A stretch of DNA of 64,000 nt from Mixophyes australis (GCA_036250195.1 JAVHZZ010000005.1:125085398-125149397); one strand, 5' to 3'. Positions 10,386-21,460 are shown, counted from the stretch's first letter. Notes: generated from the letters alone by a model not told the origin. Numbers and translations are program-made.

Positions 10386-11395
10386 CAATATTGAAAAATA
10401 GAAGACTAGAATATATAGTGTTTTTTTGGGATGTATAGATGCTGCTGAACTCACATGCTAACACCCGTTTTTTAATATAGATGTCACTGAAAGACTCTTT
10501 AGAAACTGACAAGTATTGAAAAATGGAAAAGATTAAAAAAATATAGCGTTTTTGTTGCATGTGCAGCTGCTGTTAAACCTCACACGTAAACACCCTTTTT
10601 AAATATAGTTGTCACCGAATGACCGTTTCAAAATTAACAAGTATTGAAAAATAATAAACATTATAATAAACAGCATTTTTTTTAGGGTGTGCAGCTACTG
10701 CTGATCCTCACACGCAAACACCTTTTTTTAAATGTAGGTGTCATGGAGTGACTCTTTCAAAAATGTCAAGTATTGAAAAATAGAAAACATCAGAATATAT
10801 ACTGTTGTTTGAGGATGTGCAGCTCTCAGTCAGTCAGGCAGCTAAATGTTTTTCAATCTGCCCCTGCTGGAGCCTGGGCAGCTATAATTTGTTGATGCTC
10901 CCAGCCAGGACACACATTTCAAAGCTCACTTGTGACTCTAGAGCCATAGGTTACCACTTGGTGTAGTTTTCATCCAAATCTATCCAGTGGAGGGCTCAGA
11001 ACAGGCTTCCCGGTCAATGTTCTGCCCAACATACAGCAACGGATTTCCGACTGGGATCCTAATCCTCCTAAAAACTGGCCAGTATCCAACTGAACCATCT
11101 CCGAATACATAATTGGTCAGACAAACAAATAAACAGACCAATGATTTTTATATATAAGATAAAGCATTTTATTAGGGTGTGCAGCTTCTGCTGAACCTCA
11201 CATGCAAACACCCTTTTCTTTAATATAGATGTCACTGAATGACTCTTTCAGAATTGACAAGTATTGAAAAATAGAAAAGAATAGAATATATAGCGTTTTT
11301 TTGGGATGTGCAACTGCTGCTGAACCCCACAAGCAAACACCCAGTTTTTTCAAAATTAATTCAGATGTCACTGTCCCACACAAGATTACCTTCAC
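10386..11395. repeat. ~127-bp minisatellite, interrupted by an insertion
   Basis: The block ATTGAAAAAT recurs at 10386, 10511, 10639, 10768 and 11259, spacing 125-129 bp until an interruption. Each unit also carries GTGCAGCT.CTG.T, CTCACA.GCAAACACC and ATGTCACTGAATGACTCTTT-like blocks. At least five units are visible, with a partial sixth at the right end. Array units differ by 10-20 percent by eye. Confidence 0.85.
10822..11160. mobile_element. Unclassified insertion inside the minisatellite
   Basis: This block breaks the array. It ends with GACAAACAAATAAACAGACC then ATTTTTATATATAAGATAAA, a tail style seen in many animal retroposons. I cannot name the family. Confidence 0.4.
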
Positions 11396-12560
11396 TAAAA
11401 GAACTTTACAGTTTAAAAGAAATTAACAACAACCAGTAGCCAGTAGTCCGTTTAAACTCTCTGCAAGATTGAAATCAAAAGCAATCGATCAGCAAACTAT
11501 TCTAGTTGACTAATCGCTACAGAACTGCATTACAATAATGATAGGATTCTATTGGTTTCTATGTCCCTCTTTCACCCTGAATGCTATTTTCAGAGCAGAG
11601 CAATGCAGCTAACCATCTCCCTACATGCTGTCTGTTCTAAAATGGCACTTGAGAAAACGAATGAGGAGAACTATATCGCGAGTTTTGCAAAAAAAATTCC
11701 CGGAAATGATGGTCTGGAGTCGGTAAAACTTGGATGTTGTCGGATTTCACCAAATCCGAACCGCTCATCTCTAATAAATGGTCCAACAGCCCAAGAACCT
11801 ATACCTGCTACAAAACTCTCTGAGGCACTTTCTGGGTGAGCAGATGGATATTTTCCTTGGGCCCTTGCAGATTCTTCTTACTAAACAAAAACTCCTATCA
11901 TAAAGCAGATTTATGAAATTTGGTCTAAAGCAGACAAGCTTATAAGAGGGGTGGGGTTTGCCCAATACACTCCCCTCCAGCTTCTGGAGCTGGCCAAGTT
12001 CACAAAGGATGATAGTAGGCAAAGAGCTGGGGTTTTCACTCTCAGTTGAGTTTATACAAAAAATTGAACAGAATAATTTGTGTATCGCCGCAAATGGTAG
12101 GGAATTGGATCAGGGAGGGAGGGAGTGTTACAGAATCTAAAAGTATTAAAACTCACAACTAGTTGTATTGATAAATTGTGCTAATAGGGTGCAAAAGGCA
12201 TGAAATAACAGTCATACTCTAAAGATTGTGAACTGCGTGCAATTGATAGGATACAAAATAGTTATAATATTGTTTCTATAAACAGGCAAACCTAATTAGG
12301 TACAACACTTTCTTCTCTCTATTTTATTACAATATCAGTATGTTAGTTAATATATCATAACACTATTGTTCAATAGTTAAGTGCAATTTGCTATTTAAAT
12401 CTCATTGGCTCCATGAAGTAGGCTGTCTGCATTCTAATCCCTTGGATCAACAATCTAAAGGTACATTGTTTTATAACAATGTCATTACCTCATGGAGTAA
12501 TAATGTATACAGATCTCAAATACACTTAGTCATTTTAACCTGGTCTCTGTGTTATACACT
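11396..12560. other. No recognisable gene
   Basis: Short frames only. The phrase CCGAACC.CTCATCTCTAA at about 11757 recurs at about 45595, suggesting an unclassified dispersed repeat end there. Confidence 0.4.
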
Positions 12561-12564
12561 GTGT

Positions 12565-13200
12565 GCCTGATTTAGAGTTGGATGCAATTTACACTGAAAT
12601 CGTAAGTGTAACTTGCATCCCGTAATTTACACAGTATTCCAAGTGGCATGGATCTTTAGGTCCGTGCGACTTAGAATACTGTGCAAATTGCACAAATGAG
12701 CTTTTTGGGCCGGCGTGCAAGTGTATCATGCACAGCGGCCCTGTAAAGCAGATAATTGAATAAAAAAAAAGAATGTATAAAAAAAATACACCAAGGTCTC
12801 TTGCACCAACTCAAAGCACCTGCAGAAGATACATTTCGTAGATACATATCTGCGGCTGCTTTCAACTCAGAATAACATGTAAAGAGCGAGAATACGCCTT
12901 TACGTTGCTAGGCTAGCCAACTACCTTCCCCGTTTCACTTCTCTAAGCACAGAGAGGTGCAACAGGGAGATCCGTCTCAGCCAAAATGCAAACGGAGTCT
13001 GATCTTTGGCCAAAAGTGCTTTTTGCACTGATCAGAAGCACTTACATCCGAATCAAAATCAGGCGCGCTGTTCGCACATGACTGAAGTATACATGTCCAG
13101 GTTTAGTAAAGCAGTTCACTCGGCTGAGCTTAGCATCTTGCTTTCAGTTCAGATCCATTTATATATAATGATGCTACTGTGTGTGAAGTGATTTCCTCCT
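12565..13200. mobile_element. Possible MITE-like unit
   Basis: It begins GCCTGATTTAGAGTTGGATG, a phrase I associate with dispersed frog DNA-transposon ends; similar wording (AATGAATCAGGTCC) occurs at 42852. I found no matching opposite end or target duplication, so the boundaries are guesses. Confidence 0.3.
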
Positions 13201-13960
13201 TATGAGGCATGTTTACTAACCACCATATTTTCAACAAGATCCATTTCAATCGCAAGGATAGGGATTGAAATATTGTGACTATTAAAATTCTTTACTAGGA
13301 ACAGCAGTTATGAAATACCTGTTTCCTATGTCCTTTATTGTGACTATCACAAAGTGTTAAGGATAAGCACTGACAACAACTGTCTTTTATGCGCATTTCA
13401 TTTGTCATGCAGCTGGTACCATATATAATATGGGATATACCAAGCATGGGCATATTTTTTCCTCTGTTTTTGTTTCAAAATATAGCCTTATGTTGTCATA
13501 GCAGCTGTCATTAAGCCTATTTAAGGCTCATTTGGGTGTGGCTTACAAGCCAGCTCTTGCTAGATGTAAAGCTGGGTACACACTACAGAAATTTCAACCA
13601 ACCAATGCCGAGCGATTTTACATGCGATCGATGGTCCGATCGCTGGGTCCATGGACTGCATACTGTCACTCACCGGACTGTGAGTGCTACTTCCCGTGTG
13701 TTTAGGAACCGTGGCCGTCCACCATCCTGAGGGTCTGCGCATGTGCAGCCCTTTCAAACCTTCAGTACATGTTCCTTTTAGTTAATTGGCTGATCAGGCA
13801 ACACTCCCTATTTAAAGCACCTGTGGTCAATACCTCGTTGCCTGATCTTGGAGTCTCATTCCCTATGAGCCTCTGAAGGTGTTCCTGTGTTTCCTCGTGT
13901 ATTCAGCTCCTGCTGATCCCTGTTGTTCGTTTGTGGTTTCCAGACCACTTTATCTCCCCT

Positions 13961-14290
13961 GTGTTTCATCGTGACTGCACCAGCTGATTCCTATCCGCTG
14001 CCTCCGTGCTCTACAGTTTCCAGCTCACTTCATCTCCCCTGTGTTTCATCGTGACTGCACCAGCTGATTCCTATCCGCTGCCTCCGTGCTCTACAGTTTC
14101 CAGCTCACTTCAACTCTCCCGTGTTTCATTGTGACTGTACCAGCTGATTCCTATCCGCTGCCTCCGTGTATCAACAGTATCCTGCTTATCTCAACTCTCC
14201 CGTGTTTCATCGTGACTGCACCAGCTGATTCCTATCCGCTGCCTCCATGTATCTGCAGTGCCCTGCTCATCGCAACTCTCCAGTACTCCT
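13961..14290 (+). repeat. 80-bp tandem array inside the solo LTR
   Basis: GTGTTTCAT.GTGACTG.ACC begins units at 13961, 14041, 14121 and 14202, giving an 80-81 bp period and about four copies. The first two are nearly identical; later ones diverge. Confidence 0.95.
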
Positions 14291-14876
14291 TGTGTCTGCA
14301 GCCAGCCGATCCGCTCTCCGTGCTTCTACAGCGTTCCTGCTTGTGTCAACTCGCCTGTCTGCATTGGATCAACGCTTCGCTGCTCTCATCTCGGCTAGAC
14401 CACCTCTACTCTCCTGTGTTCTCCAGGCGTCCAGTTCTATATACTACTGCTTCCTGAGTATTGTTTCCATCCTTACTGGTCTACCTACCTGTGCGCTGCA
14501 CCTACTTGGTTACCGCTTCCACCTTCCTGGGACTTCGTATCGTGCCGGCCTCCAGCCGTTTAGGTATCCCTGCACCTCTTTCTGACAGCCTGCTCTCCTG
14601 AACCTCGGTATGCATACTTCTCATTGACTGTGCTGGTGTATTGCATATCTTGCTGGACTGAGTTGTTCTCCTCTGGAGTTTCCTATCCACTGAGACTATT
14701 GCCATCATTTGACTGTGTTACCTTTTAGCCTGGATAGTTCTTGTGACTTTGTATATTTGTGCAGTGCTGCTCAGTTATTACTATTTTGTGCATATCATCA
14801 TGGGATCAAGTTCAGTGTGCCCGTGTATACTCTGCATTGCATTTATCTCCCCGTGCTCCTCCTTACATATATATTT

Positions 14877-15140
14877 CAGTGGTACAACTTGCTAGAGGCA
14901 GACCACTGTTCCCTGTTTCCTGAGTCACCTGTTTCCAGTATCCTTTCACATAGCAGTGGTACAACTTGCTAACGCAGACCACTGACTTCCCGAATACCTT
15001 CACCTGGATTCCATTCCCTCACCTAGACAGCGGTACAACTTGCTATACGCAGACCGCTGACTCTCATCACCTCCTCGTTACTTCTGGACATTCCTCCTCA
15101 CTATAGCAGTGGTACAACTTGCTATCCGCAGACCACTGAC
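14877..15140 (+). repeat. ~76-bp tandem array of hairpin-forming units
   Basis: CAG.GGTACAACTTGCTA begins units at 14877, 14954, 15028 and 15107. In each, the 5' arm CAGTGGT pairs with a downstream ACCACTG about 25 bases away. In the third unit both arms change together, to CAGCGGT and ACCGCTG, preserving the pairing. Confidence 0.93.
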
Positions 15141-15551
15141 TACCCTCACGTTTCCTTGTCCATCCAGTTCCTCGTGTACAATTATCTATATATTACCAGT
15201 GCTGCTAGTCATAGACTTTCCACGAGCATTCTCTTACCATCTGCTGTCTCCTGTTCCGTGATCACCCCACTACCAGAGTACCATATTACCACCTATACTG
15301 CTCTGGTAAGTCCATCATCTGGTGATACCTGGGCAAAGAGTCCTAGTGCCCGTGACACATACACACTAGCCTTGTTTAGGACGATAAAGGGAAGAGCGGA
15401 CGTCCCTTTAGCGACTTTTTACAGCCATGTTGTCGTGAGCAATAATTTTAATTTAGTACACACTGCAGCGACATTTGCGGGAAATGTAACGAGATACCAA
15501 AGACATTAGCATAAAGGGGCAGAGCTTTCGCTATAGTTAACTCCCAAAGCA

Positions 15552-15560
15552 GCATAAAAA
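15552..15560 (+). promoter_or_regulatory. TATA-like box upstream of the H1 transposase
   Basis: CATAAAAAC lies about 50 bp upstream of the transposase ATG at 15608. Motif and position only. Confidence 0.35.
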
Positions 15561-15607
15561 CAGAAGGCTACACTGTCTCTTCATTCATTCCTATTTGTAA
15601 ACCTACA

Positions 15608-17614
15608 ATGGCTACAGTAGTACAAGAACAAGCAACTGCACTTTTCCTGCTTGCTGTGGCAAGAAGACTGCAGGTACGGAACCAAAGAGAAAGAAGGCGA
15701 AAGAGTAGATATTGTTGGAGCAAAGATTGGTTCAAGAGGAGAGACACATTCTCTCATATGCCCCTGCTACAGGAGATACGGGACAACAACCCAGATGACT
15801 TTAAGAATTTTCTTCGTATGAATGATTCAACTTTTCAGGAACTGCTCCAACTAGTAACCCCTCTCATCCAGAGGGAGAACACCCAATTAAGGAGACCCAT
15901 ACCGCCAGAGCAAAGACTGGTGGCAACACTAAGATTTTTGGCAACAGGGTGAACACTTTCAGATCTTAAATACAGCACGGCTATTTCGCCTCAAGCTCTT
16001 GGCATGATAATACCTGACACCTGTGATGCTATCAGTTTTCAGTGAGCAGTATATGAAGGCTGGTTCAAAGCAATAGTATTTATTGTAAAAATAGCGGTTT
16101 ATTAACATACATATTACCATATATAACATTGTAAAAATACATTTAACTTGTAACGTGCAATGCATAAATTATTTGGACCAGAGCAACAATTTATAATTGT
16201 TGGTAGTGCAAAATTTCGCTTGTGTCCATTCCAGATGTGTCCTCTGCGTAATGTGGCATCCTTCCTGATGCTATTGGTGTGGATGTCATAGAAGGTTGAG
16301 ACATTACGCTTTGTCCACCCATGGTACCATGCTGCAACTGTGCTGTGTGAAATGTGTATGATTGTTTGTGTCTGTGGTTAGATGAGGAAATAACTGTGTC
16401 CGGCCACAAAACTTCAGCGGTTGCCCTACACATGAGGTCGCACAGCAGCCACTCCATTTCAGCTTGTATGCGCTTGCTACTACTTATCATTTTGCTAGCT
16501 ATTGTTGCTCCCAGGAAATCAAATGCGTCCTATTCCTTTGTTTTTGTTATCAAAGTGTTAGCACAATCAAGCATCTTTTCTGCTAGTGCATCAGTTTCTT
16601 GTATTTCCTTTATTCTGCGTCTCTTTCGCTTCTGATTGTTTTTTGCTAGTGTACCAGCTTGGGTCACGTCCTGGCTGTCAGCAGTTAGCTGGCTGTCACG
16701 TGCAGTGTTATTAATTGTTGTAGCATCCTGGCCTTCAACATCCAGCAAGAGCCCATCAGACAGTAGTGCAGACTGAAAAACGAATGAGGGAATGCAAAAT
16801 TGCATGCATGTTCAAATGTAAACAATTTACACATCTTTATGTTTTAGTTTCCATCGACAGAGGAAGACTGGAAAGTGATAGCGGAAGACTTTGAGACTAT
16901 GGAATTTCCCAAATTTCTGTGGTGCCATTGATGGCAAAAATGTCCGAATTATGCCACCATCAAACAGTAGATCTTTCTACTATAATTACAAAGGGTTTTT
17001 TTAGCATTATTTTAATGGTCATAGTGGATGTGAACTATGAATTCCTATTTGTGGACATTGGAAAAAATGGAAGAGTCTCAGATGGAGGTGCATTGGAGCA
17101 TACTACCTTCCATAACAAACTACAAAACAATGCCCTAAACCTGCCATCGCGGAGTAGCACAAAATATGGACTAAACTTTGTGTTTGTTGCAGAGGACGCC
17201 TTTGCATTGCACAACGTTTTAAAACCATACCCACAAAGAAATCTGAGCATTGAAAGGCGTATATTTAATTACAGACTTTCACATGCTCGGCGTGTAGTTG
17301 AAAATGCCTTTGGGATTCTAAGTAACAGGTTCCGAGTTTTTCATTCTGCAATAAACCTGCGTTTGGACAAAGTCGACAAAGTAGTGATGGCCTGTTGTGT
17401 TCTGCATAACTTTCTATGGCGTAAAAGCAACAGTGGACGTACCACTCAGGCCAATGTGGAAAGTAATGCCGAGGACATGGAGGTAGTGGGCTTGACACCA
17501 TTAGAGTGTAGACACTATAAAAATAGTAGTACATTGGCAAAATTAAATCGGGAAGCGTACCTTATGTATTTCAACGGTGATGGTGCCGTGCCATGGCAGA
17601 ATGATTGCTTATGA
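15608..17614 (+). pseudogene. PIF/Harbinger DDE transposase, copy H1 (two exons)
   Basis: Exon 1 (15608-16058) starts at an ATG in good context. It carries the N-terminal Harbinger block: FLRMNDSTFQELLQL, then QRLVATLRFLATG. An in-frame TGA at 15950 interrupts ATG-R-TLSDLKYST and is best read as a CGA to TGA change; a small frameshift follows near 16030 before SEQYMK. Exon 2 begins at 16848 after GTTTTAG and reads [16 protein letters not shown]. After a one-base shift near 16910 it holds the catalytic core: [10 protein letters not shown], then FVDIGKNGRVSDGG, then RRVVENAFGILSNRFRVF, and the usual VMACCVLHNFL. The stop is at 17612. Gene length and motif order fit the HARBI1-like family. The intron (16059-16847) contains an exon of the antisense MADF gene. 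Damage is light: one stop and two shifts. Confidence 0.85.
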
Positions 17615-18130
17615 CAACTGTTTTTATACATGTTATGTATTGTTATTGTGTTGTTGATTCTTTGAACATGAATAAATCTGTTACATGGCAACATCATAAT
17701 GTACTGTACTTACTGTGCTGCTTGCAGGTATATCATATGCTTGCTCTACCTCTGTGGATGAACTGCTGTCTGTGGGCATGCTGCTAGTGGACGTACATGG
17801 TGTTTCTTGGTCCCTCACAAAGTGTAACAGATCAAAGAACCATAGCTTTGGCACATACACGTCTTCAGCTGCAGCTCCTGATTTTTTGGCTGCTTCAACT
17901 TTATTTAATTATTTTTTATACACAGTCCTAAGGTTCTGGATCTTGGTTTTTGCTCATTCAACAGTTGCTCCAGGGTGATATGGCAGACACGCTTTTACAA
18001 GCTCTTGCATCGCCATGTTTCGTATCATTCTGTTAGAATACTCTTTGGATTTGGCTTTCCACAAACATTGGTGAGCCCTGAATGTCTCAATAAAATCCTT
18101 CATTAGGTCAGCATTTCTTTCGTAAGCCAT
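16191..18130 (-). pseudogene. MADF-domain protein gene of the Harbinger-like element, H1
   Basis: Minus-strand gene in two exons. Exon A (18130-17714) starts MAYERNADLMKDFIETF and continues through ECLWK/SKEYSNR-like text and a C-terminal part reading DVYVPKLWFFDLLHFV, which is the MADF (Myb/SANT-like) fold pattern; one frameshift lies near 17950. It ends at a strong donor (GTAAGTAC). Exon B begins at 16772 after CGTTTTTCAG. It encodes a basic stretch (KRKRRRIKEI), then one in-frame TAG, then a BESS-like tail (DAFDFLGATIASKM...), ending at 16191. Such proteins probably help the transposase bind DNA or enter the nucleus. The gene is mutually nested with the transposase gene. The same two-exon layout exists at 58789-60517. 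Confidence 0.75.
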
Positions 18131-18440
18131 TGTGTTCTGTTTGGGTATAATAATAATAATAATAAACATATGTCCCATCTGTTCTGTACAATAAACCAAT
18201 GCAAGTACACATGTATGCACCAATCAGAAAGAACTTACCGTATATGTGAACGAATGATCAGGTCAGAAGAATCGTAAAATCCCTTCGTATGTAATGGTCA
18301 TGAACGGGTTAAAGTTATAGAAAAAAAAAAACCATACACAAGGTTATTATACACGAATACGCATCACCCACAATGCTCCATTCTCTGCGGGCATCATCAC
18401 TGATTGGTACACAGCATAAACAAACGCCCATGTCTGAGTG

Positions 18441-18448
18441 TATAAAAT
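18441..18448 (+). promoter_or_regulatory. TATA box of the H1 Myb-like gene
   Basis: TATAAAAT lies 46 bp before the Myb-like ATG at 18487. It is in the 356-bp space that separates this gene from the divergent MADF gene, so the interval probably holds a two-way promoter. Confidence 0.5.
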
Positions 18449-18486
18449 TATAGAGGAGCCTGTCTGGTGCCGAGGAACGTGAGAAG

Positions 18487-19401
18487 ATGGCGAATGAAGA
18501 GAAGGTGTTAGTGGGGGTCGAGGCAATGGAGACGGAGACGCAGTCACAAATGGTGCTGGAAGGGCCAACAAATGTTGGAAAACTTAAGGTGGGGGATGGA
18601 GATGCTCAAGAAGAATGTACTGCAGTTAAAAGAGCAAAGTCAATGAGCCCAAGAGAGATGGAGATGATGGTAAAAGTACTGGACCAGTACGACTGACTGT
18701 CAAAAGCGAAAGTACAGAAAAGTTAATAATAGAAAGGAATTGATAATGCAAAAACTACTGCGATTACTGAAGGAAAAGCTTGGAAAGAAAATAAATAAAT
18801 TCCAAGTCCAGAAGAGGTGGTCGGACCTTAAAAATAAAGAGGCAAGGAGAGTGGAGCGAATCCGTAGAAACATTAAAAAAGTGAGTAGCACGTGTAGTCG
18901 TGTAGTGTACCTGTTTGAAGGACTTTATGTATTTCATTCTACTGTCACATGAACCAATGCAAACGCATGATTATTGTTTTGTCAGAAACAAGAATTAACG
19001 GTGAGAAGGCCACTGTAGATACCACTGGTGTAATAACACCTGTTATCAAACAAGAAAAAATAAATGTGCCAAAGGGACCACAACACAAACTGATCTCGAG
19101 TAGTGTGCAAGGTGAGCACATTTCAGGTGTTGTATTAAAACTTTTATTAACTTTATTACAGATATAGAAGTGTTATGGTAAAAAAAAATTATTTTCTTGC
19201 TTCATAGATACCATCGTCATATCCGATGAAAGTTCGGAAGAAGAAAAAAATGTTGCCAAACTCAACGATTATTTTAAAGAAATGAAAGGAAATATTGCCA
19301 ACATCAAGAAAAAATGTAAAAACCTTGATAATAGTTTTGATGACATGTATATGCTGTTTGCAACTGTTTCCCCACAAACCAGTAGCACCCTTTCAGTGTA
19401 A
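18487..19401 (+). pseudogene. Myb/SANT-like accessory gene, H1 (three exons)
   Basis: Exon 1 (18487-18880) starts MANEEKVLVGVEAMETETQ. After an acidic leader it has MSPREMEMMVKVLDQYD; a small frameshift near 18692 leads to RKELIMQKLLRLLKEKL and KFQVQKRWSDLKNKEARRV, a Myb/SANT trihelix pattern with the conserved W. It ends at GTGAGT. Exon 2 (18986-19111) gives KLISSSVQ and ends at GGTGAGC. Exon 3 (19208-19401), after TTCATAG, encodes an acidic then coiled tail (DTIVISDESSEEEKN...) to TAA. A frameshift is needed near the exon 2 start. A polyadenylation signal AATAAA lies at about 19467. The gene diverges from the MADF gene and shares its splice junctions with the H2 copy. Confidence 0.72.
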
Positions 19402-19968
19402 TACTATTTTTTTTTTCACGTGTCATATTGTACTATACAAATTTTATATTGTATTTTTTTTACCTGCAATAAAACTGTTGCATTAACACTGTGTGGTTTA
19501 TTCAGAGTATTTTACAAATATTAGTTAATAATGGTTAATATGACTTTATAACTTTAATAGTTTTTAAACTTTATAAAGGTTAAATGAGAAATGATTGCCA
19601 ACATAGACGCAAACTAATAACACAAGTGCTTTAAACACGTGTAATGGTCTGCAGCCAGACAGGTACAATACACATCTATACAAAACGCAAATCTGTCATG
19701 TGCGGATACCGCACCACGTGGGACTGGGACAGACATAAAAAATTTACATACACACGCCCCCCCAAGTCGACATTTGTCACAATAAAACTATATGTTACAT
19801 TGACATTGCTTTGTTCTAGAAATTAGCCATAGGGATCTATTTATGAACCTCCAAAGAGGATTGTCACATGTTCAAGTTTCGAGGGTATTTATTATTAGAT
19901 GCCTTGTATGACTTCTCTGCTGCTGCACACTACCATCTACCCCAGGAGATGGCACCCTAACCCTGTTA
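19402..19968. other. 3' flank of H1, no further gene
   Basis: Contains the AATAAA above and AT-rich sequence. I looked for a terminal inverted repeat matching the left side of H1 and could not identify one. Confidence 0.4.
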
Positions 19969-20779
19969 CAACTTGGTCAAGAATGTGAACATGAGATCTT
20001 TGCATATTGAGAGCAACAACAGAGGCAGCCTTGAGAAACCAGCAGGAAGTAGGTCTATGTGTGCTTGGGCAGCAAAATCGCAGGAGTGATACTCTGCAGA
20101 TAGGTTTTACAGCGTTGTCAGGCGCCGTCCCCACACGCACAGTTGTTGCTAGGGGCAGCTCCCTTCCTTTTCCCCATGAGCACATCTCGTTGCTTGGCCA
20201 TGGGCCCCTATCTCCATCTTTTCGTCTTGGCAGCTTGGGTGCATGCGCAGAACAATCGCATCTCTGATGCCAGGTAACGGAGATACTTGCTGCCTCTTCC
20301 TGTAGGAGGGCAGCTGTTTTTGACCGCCGATCCCACTGCCACCAATGAGGATTCACCTTAATCTATTTAAAGATGGCTCTGGCACCATATGGGTGCCAGA
20401 GTATCTAGGTCTCTCTATGCTCCAGCGCTCCTGTATGCTTCCCAGCATTCTGCCTGACTTCCTGGATTTTTACTCAGTTCTCCCTGACTGTGCTTTTGGA
20501 TCTCCCTGTGGCTGCATACTTTTCCTGGTTTTGACCCCTGGGTCCCTGAATCCACTTTGCCTGCTCGCACGGTTTGACCTCGGACAGCACAACAAAGATT
20601 ATTCACCAAATACTTCGCTGGTAGCTAACTGGGAGGGCTGCAACCTACACATCTCTTGCGGCGAACCCCAAACTCCCTTGCAGGGGTCCCTGGTGCACCT
20701 CAGTTCGATTGGAGTTCTGCACAGGTTTCTATGTGGGGTCCTCAATGTCTCAAAAAATGTCAAGCCCAAGGAGTAGCGT
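19969..20779 (+). repeat. LTR-like unit of a gypsy family (uncertain bounds)
   Basis: Starts near TGTTACAACTTGG. It has a TATA-like CTATTTAAAGATGG at about 20367 and C/T-rich downstream text in the style of the gypsy LTR at 7776-8548. The right edge is set only by the next LTR start at 20780. No target duplication was found. Confidence 0.4.
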
Positions 20780-21460
20780 GTCACACGCCTCCCTGAAGGT
20801 GGGTACTGACGGACTTACCTGCTCCAGGCAGGCAGAAGATTCGGCGGCCGTTGCCGCATCCTCCCGGTTGCATTCGGGTCTACTTAACACCTTCCCACTC
20901 GCCTCCCATTGATCCCATTTCATTGGTGGGATATTTAAAGCACCTGACTTAGCTGTCAGGTGCCTGTACTTCTGGGAAGTGAAAGGACCTGGCTCTCTCT
21001 GCTCCTGGATTCCTCACAGTTTTATATCTATTGTATTGGACTCCACGCTGTTCCTGCTAATCTGTGTCACCTCCTCGTGTGCAGCTACAGTTCAGTGCTA
21101 CCTGTCCGCAGACTATTGTATTGGACTCCACACTGTTCCAGTGACTCCATTATCTGCTACTCTGTGTCACCTCCTCGTGTGCAGCTACAGTTCATTGCTA
21201 CCTGTCCTCAGACTATTGTATTGGACTCCACACTGTTCCAGTGATGCTGTTGCCTGCTAATATGTGTCTCCTCCTCGTGTACAACCTACATTTCAGTTCT
21301 ACCCATTCGCAGGCTCTCGGTATATGTCTTCAGGCTGTTTCACTCTCGCCTGAGGTTCCTGTTGCCATTAGCTACTGTCCTTTTGTTCACTAATCCCCTA
21401 AGCGGGTCTGTCTGGTACTCACCCAAGGGGCCGGGACCTGCGGGACAGGGGCTGCCAAGA
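20780..21460 (+). repeat. Chromovirus-type LTR with internal tandem repeats
   Basis: Begins TGTCACACGCC and has TATTTAAAGCACCTG at 20932. It carries about three tandem copies (86-99 bp) starting TTGTATTGGACTCCAC at 21031, 21117 and 21216, each with CACCTCCTCGTGTGCAGCTA or close. It precedes pol fragments on the same strand, so it is probably the 5' LTR. The exact 3' end is not resolved. Confidence 0.65.

Larger units (their letters stand above)
13664..15357 (+). repeat. Solo LTR, 1694 bp, exact 5-bp TSD
   Basis: It starts TGTCACTCACC and ends GCCCGTGACA, so the termini form the short inverted repeat TGTCAC/GTGACA with canonical TG...CA. The 5-bp duplication CATAC is exact at 13659-13663 and 15358-15362. 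A TATA-like TATTTAAAGCACCTG at 13809 resembles that of the LTR at 20780 (TATTTAAAGCACCTG at 20932), pointing to a chromovirus-like Ty3 family. No internal coding remains, so it is a recombination product. It landed inside a repeat whose left part starts GCTGGGTACACACTACAG at 13569. Two tandem arrays lie inside it. Confidence 0.92.

Noticed and set aside
10386..11395. Possible CRISPR array
   Set aside because: Units are ~127 bp with no alternating short repeat/unique spacer structure, and the DNA is vertebrate.
16919..17697. Minus-strand ORFs opposite the H1 transposase
   Set aside because: They lie in the MADF intron. Only the exons at 18130-17714 and 16772-16191 carry MADF/BESS-like text and splice sites.
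19640..19760. Right terminal inverted repeat of H1
   Set aside because: I compared this stretch with the left flank (15360-15500) and found only a short direct match (CGACATTTG), not an inverted one.
20007..20776. ORFs of 86-143 codons between H1 and the chromovirus
   Set aside because: The sequence has LTR-like layout (TATA, C/T-rich R-U5) and the frames lack domains; read as LTR.
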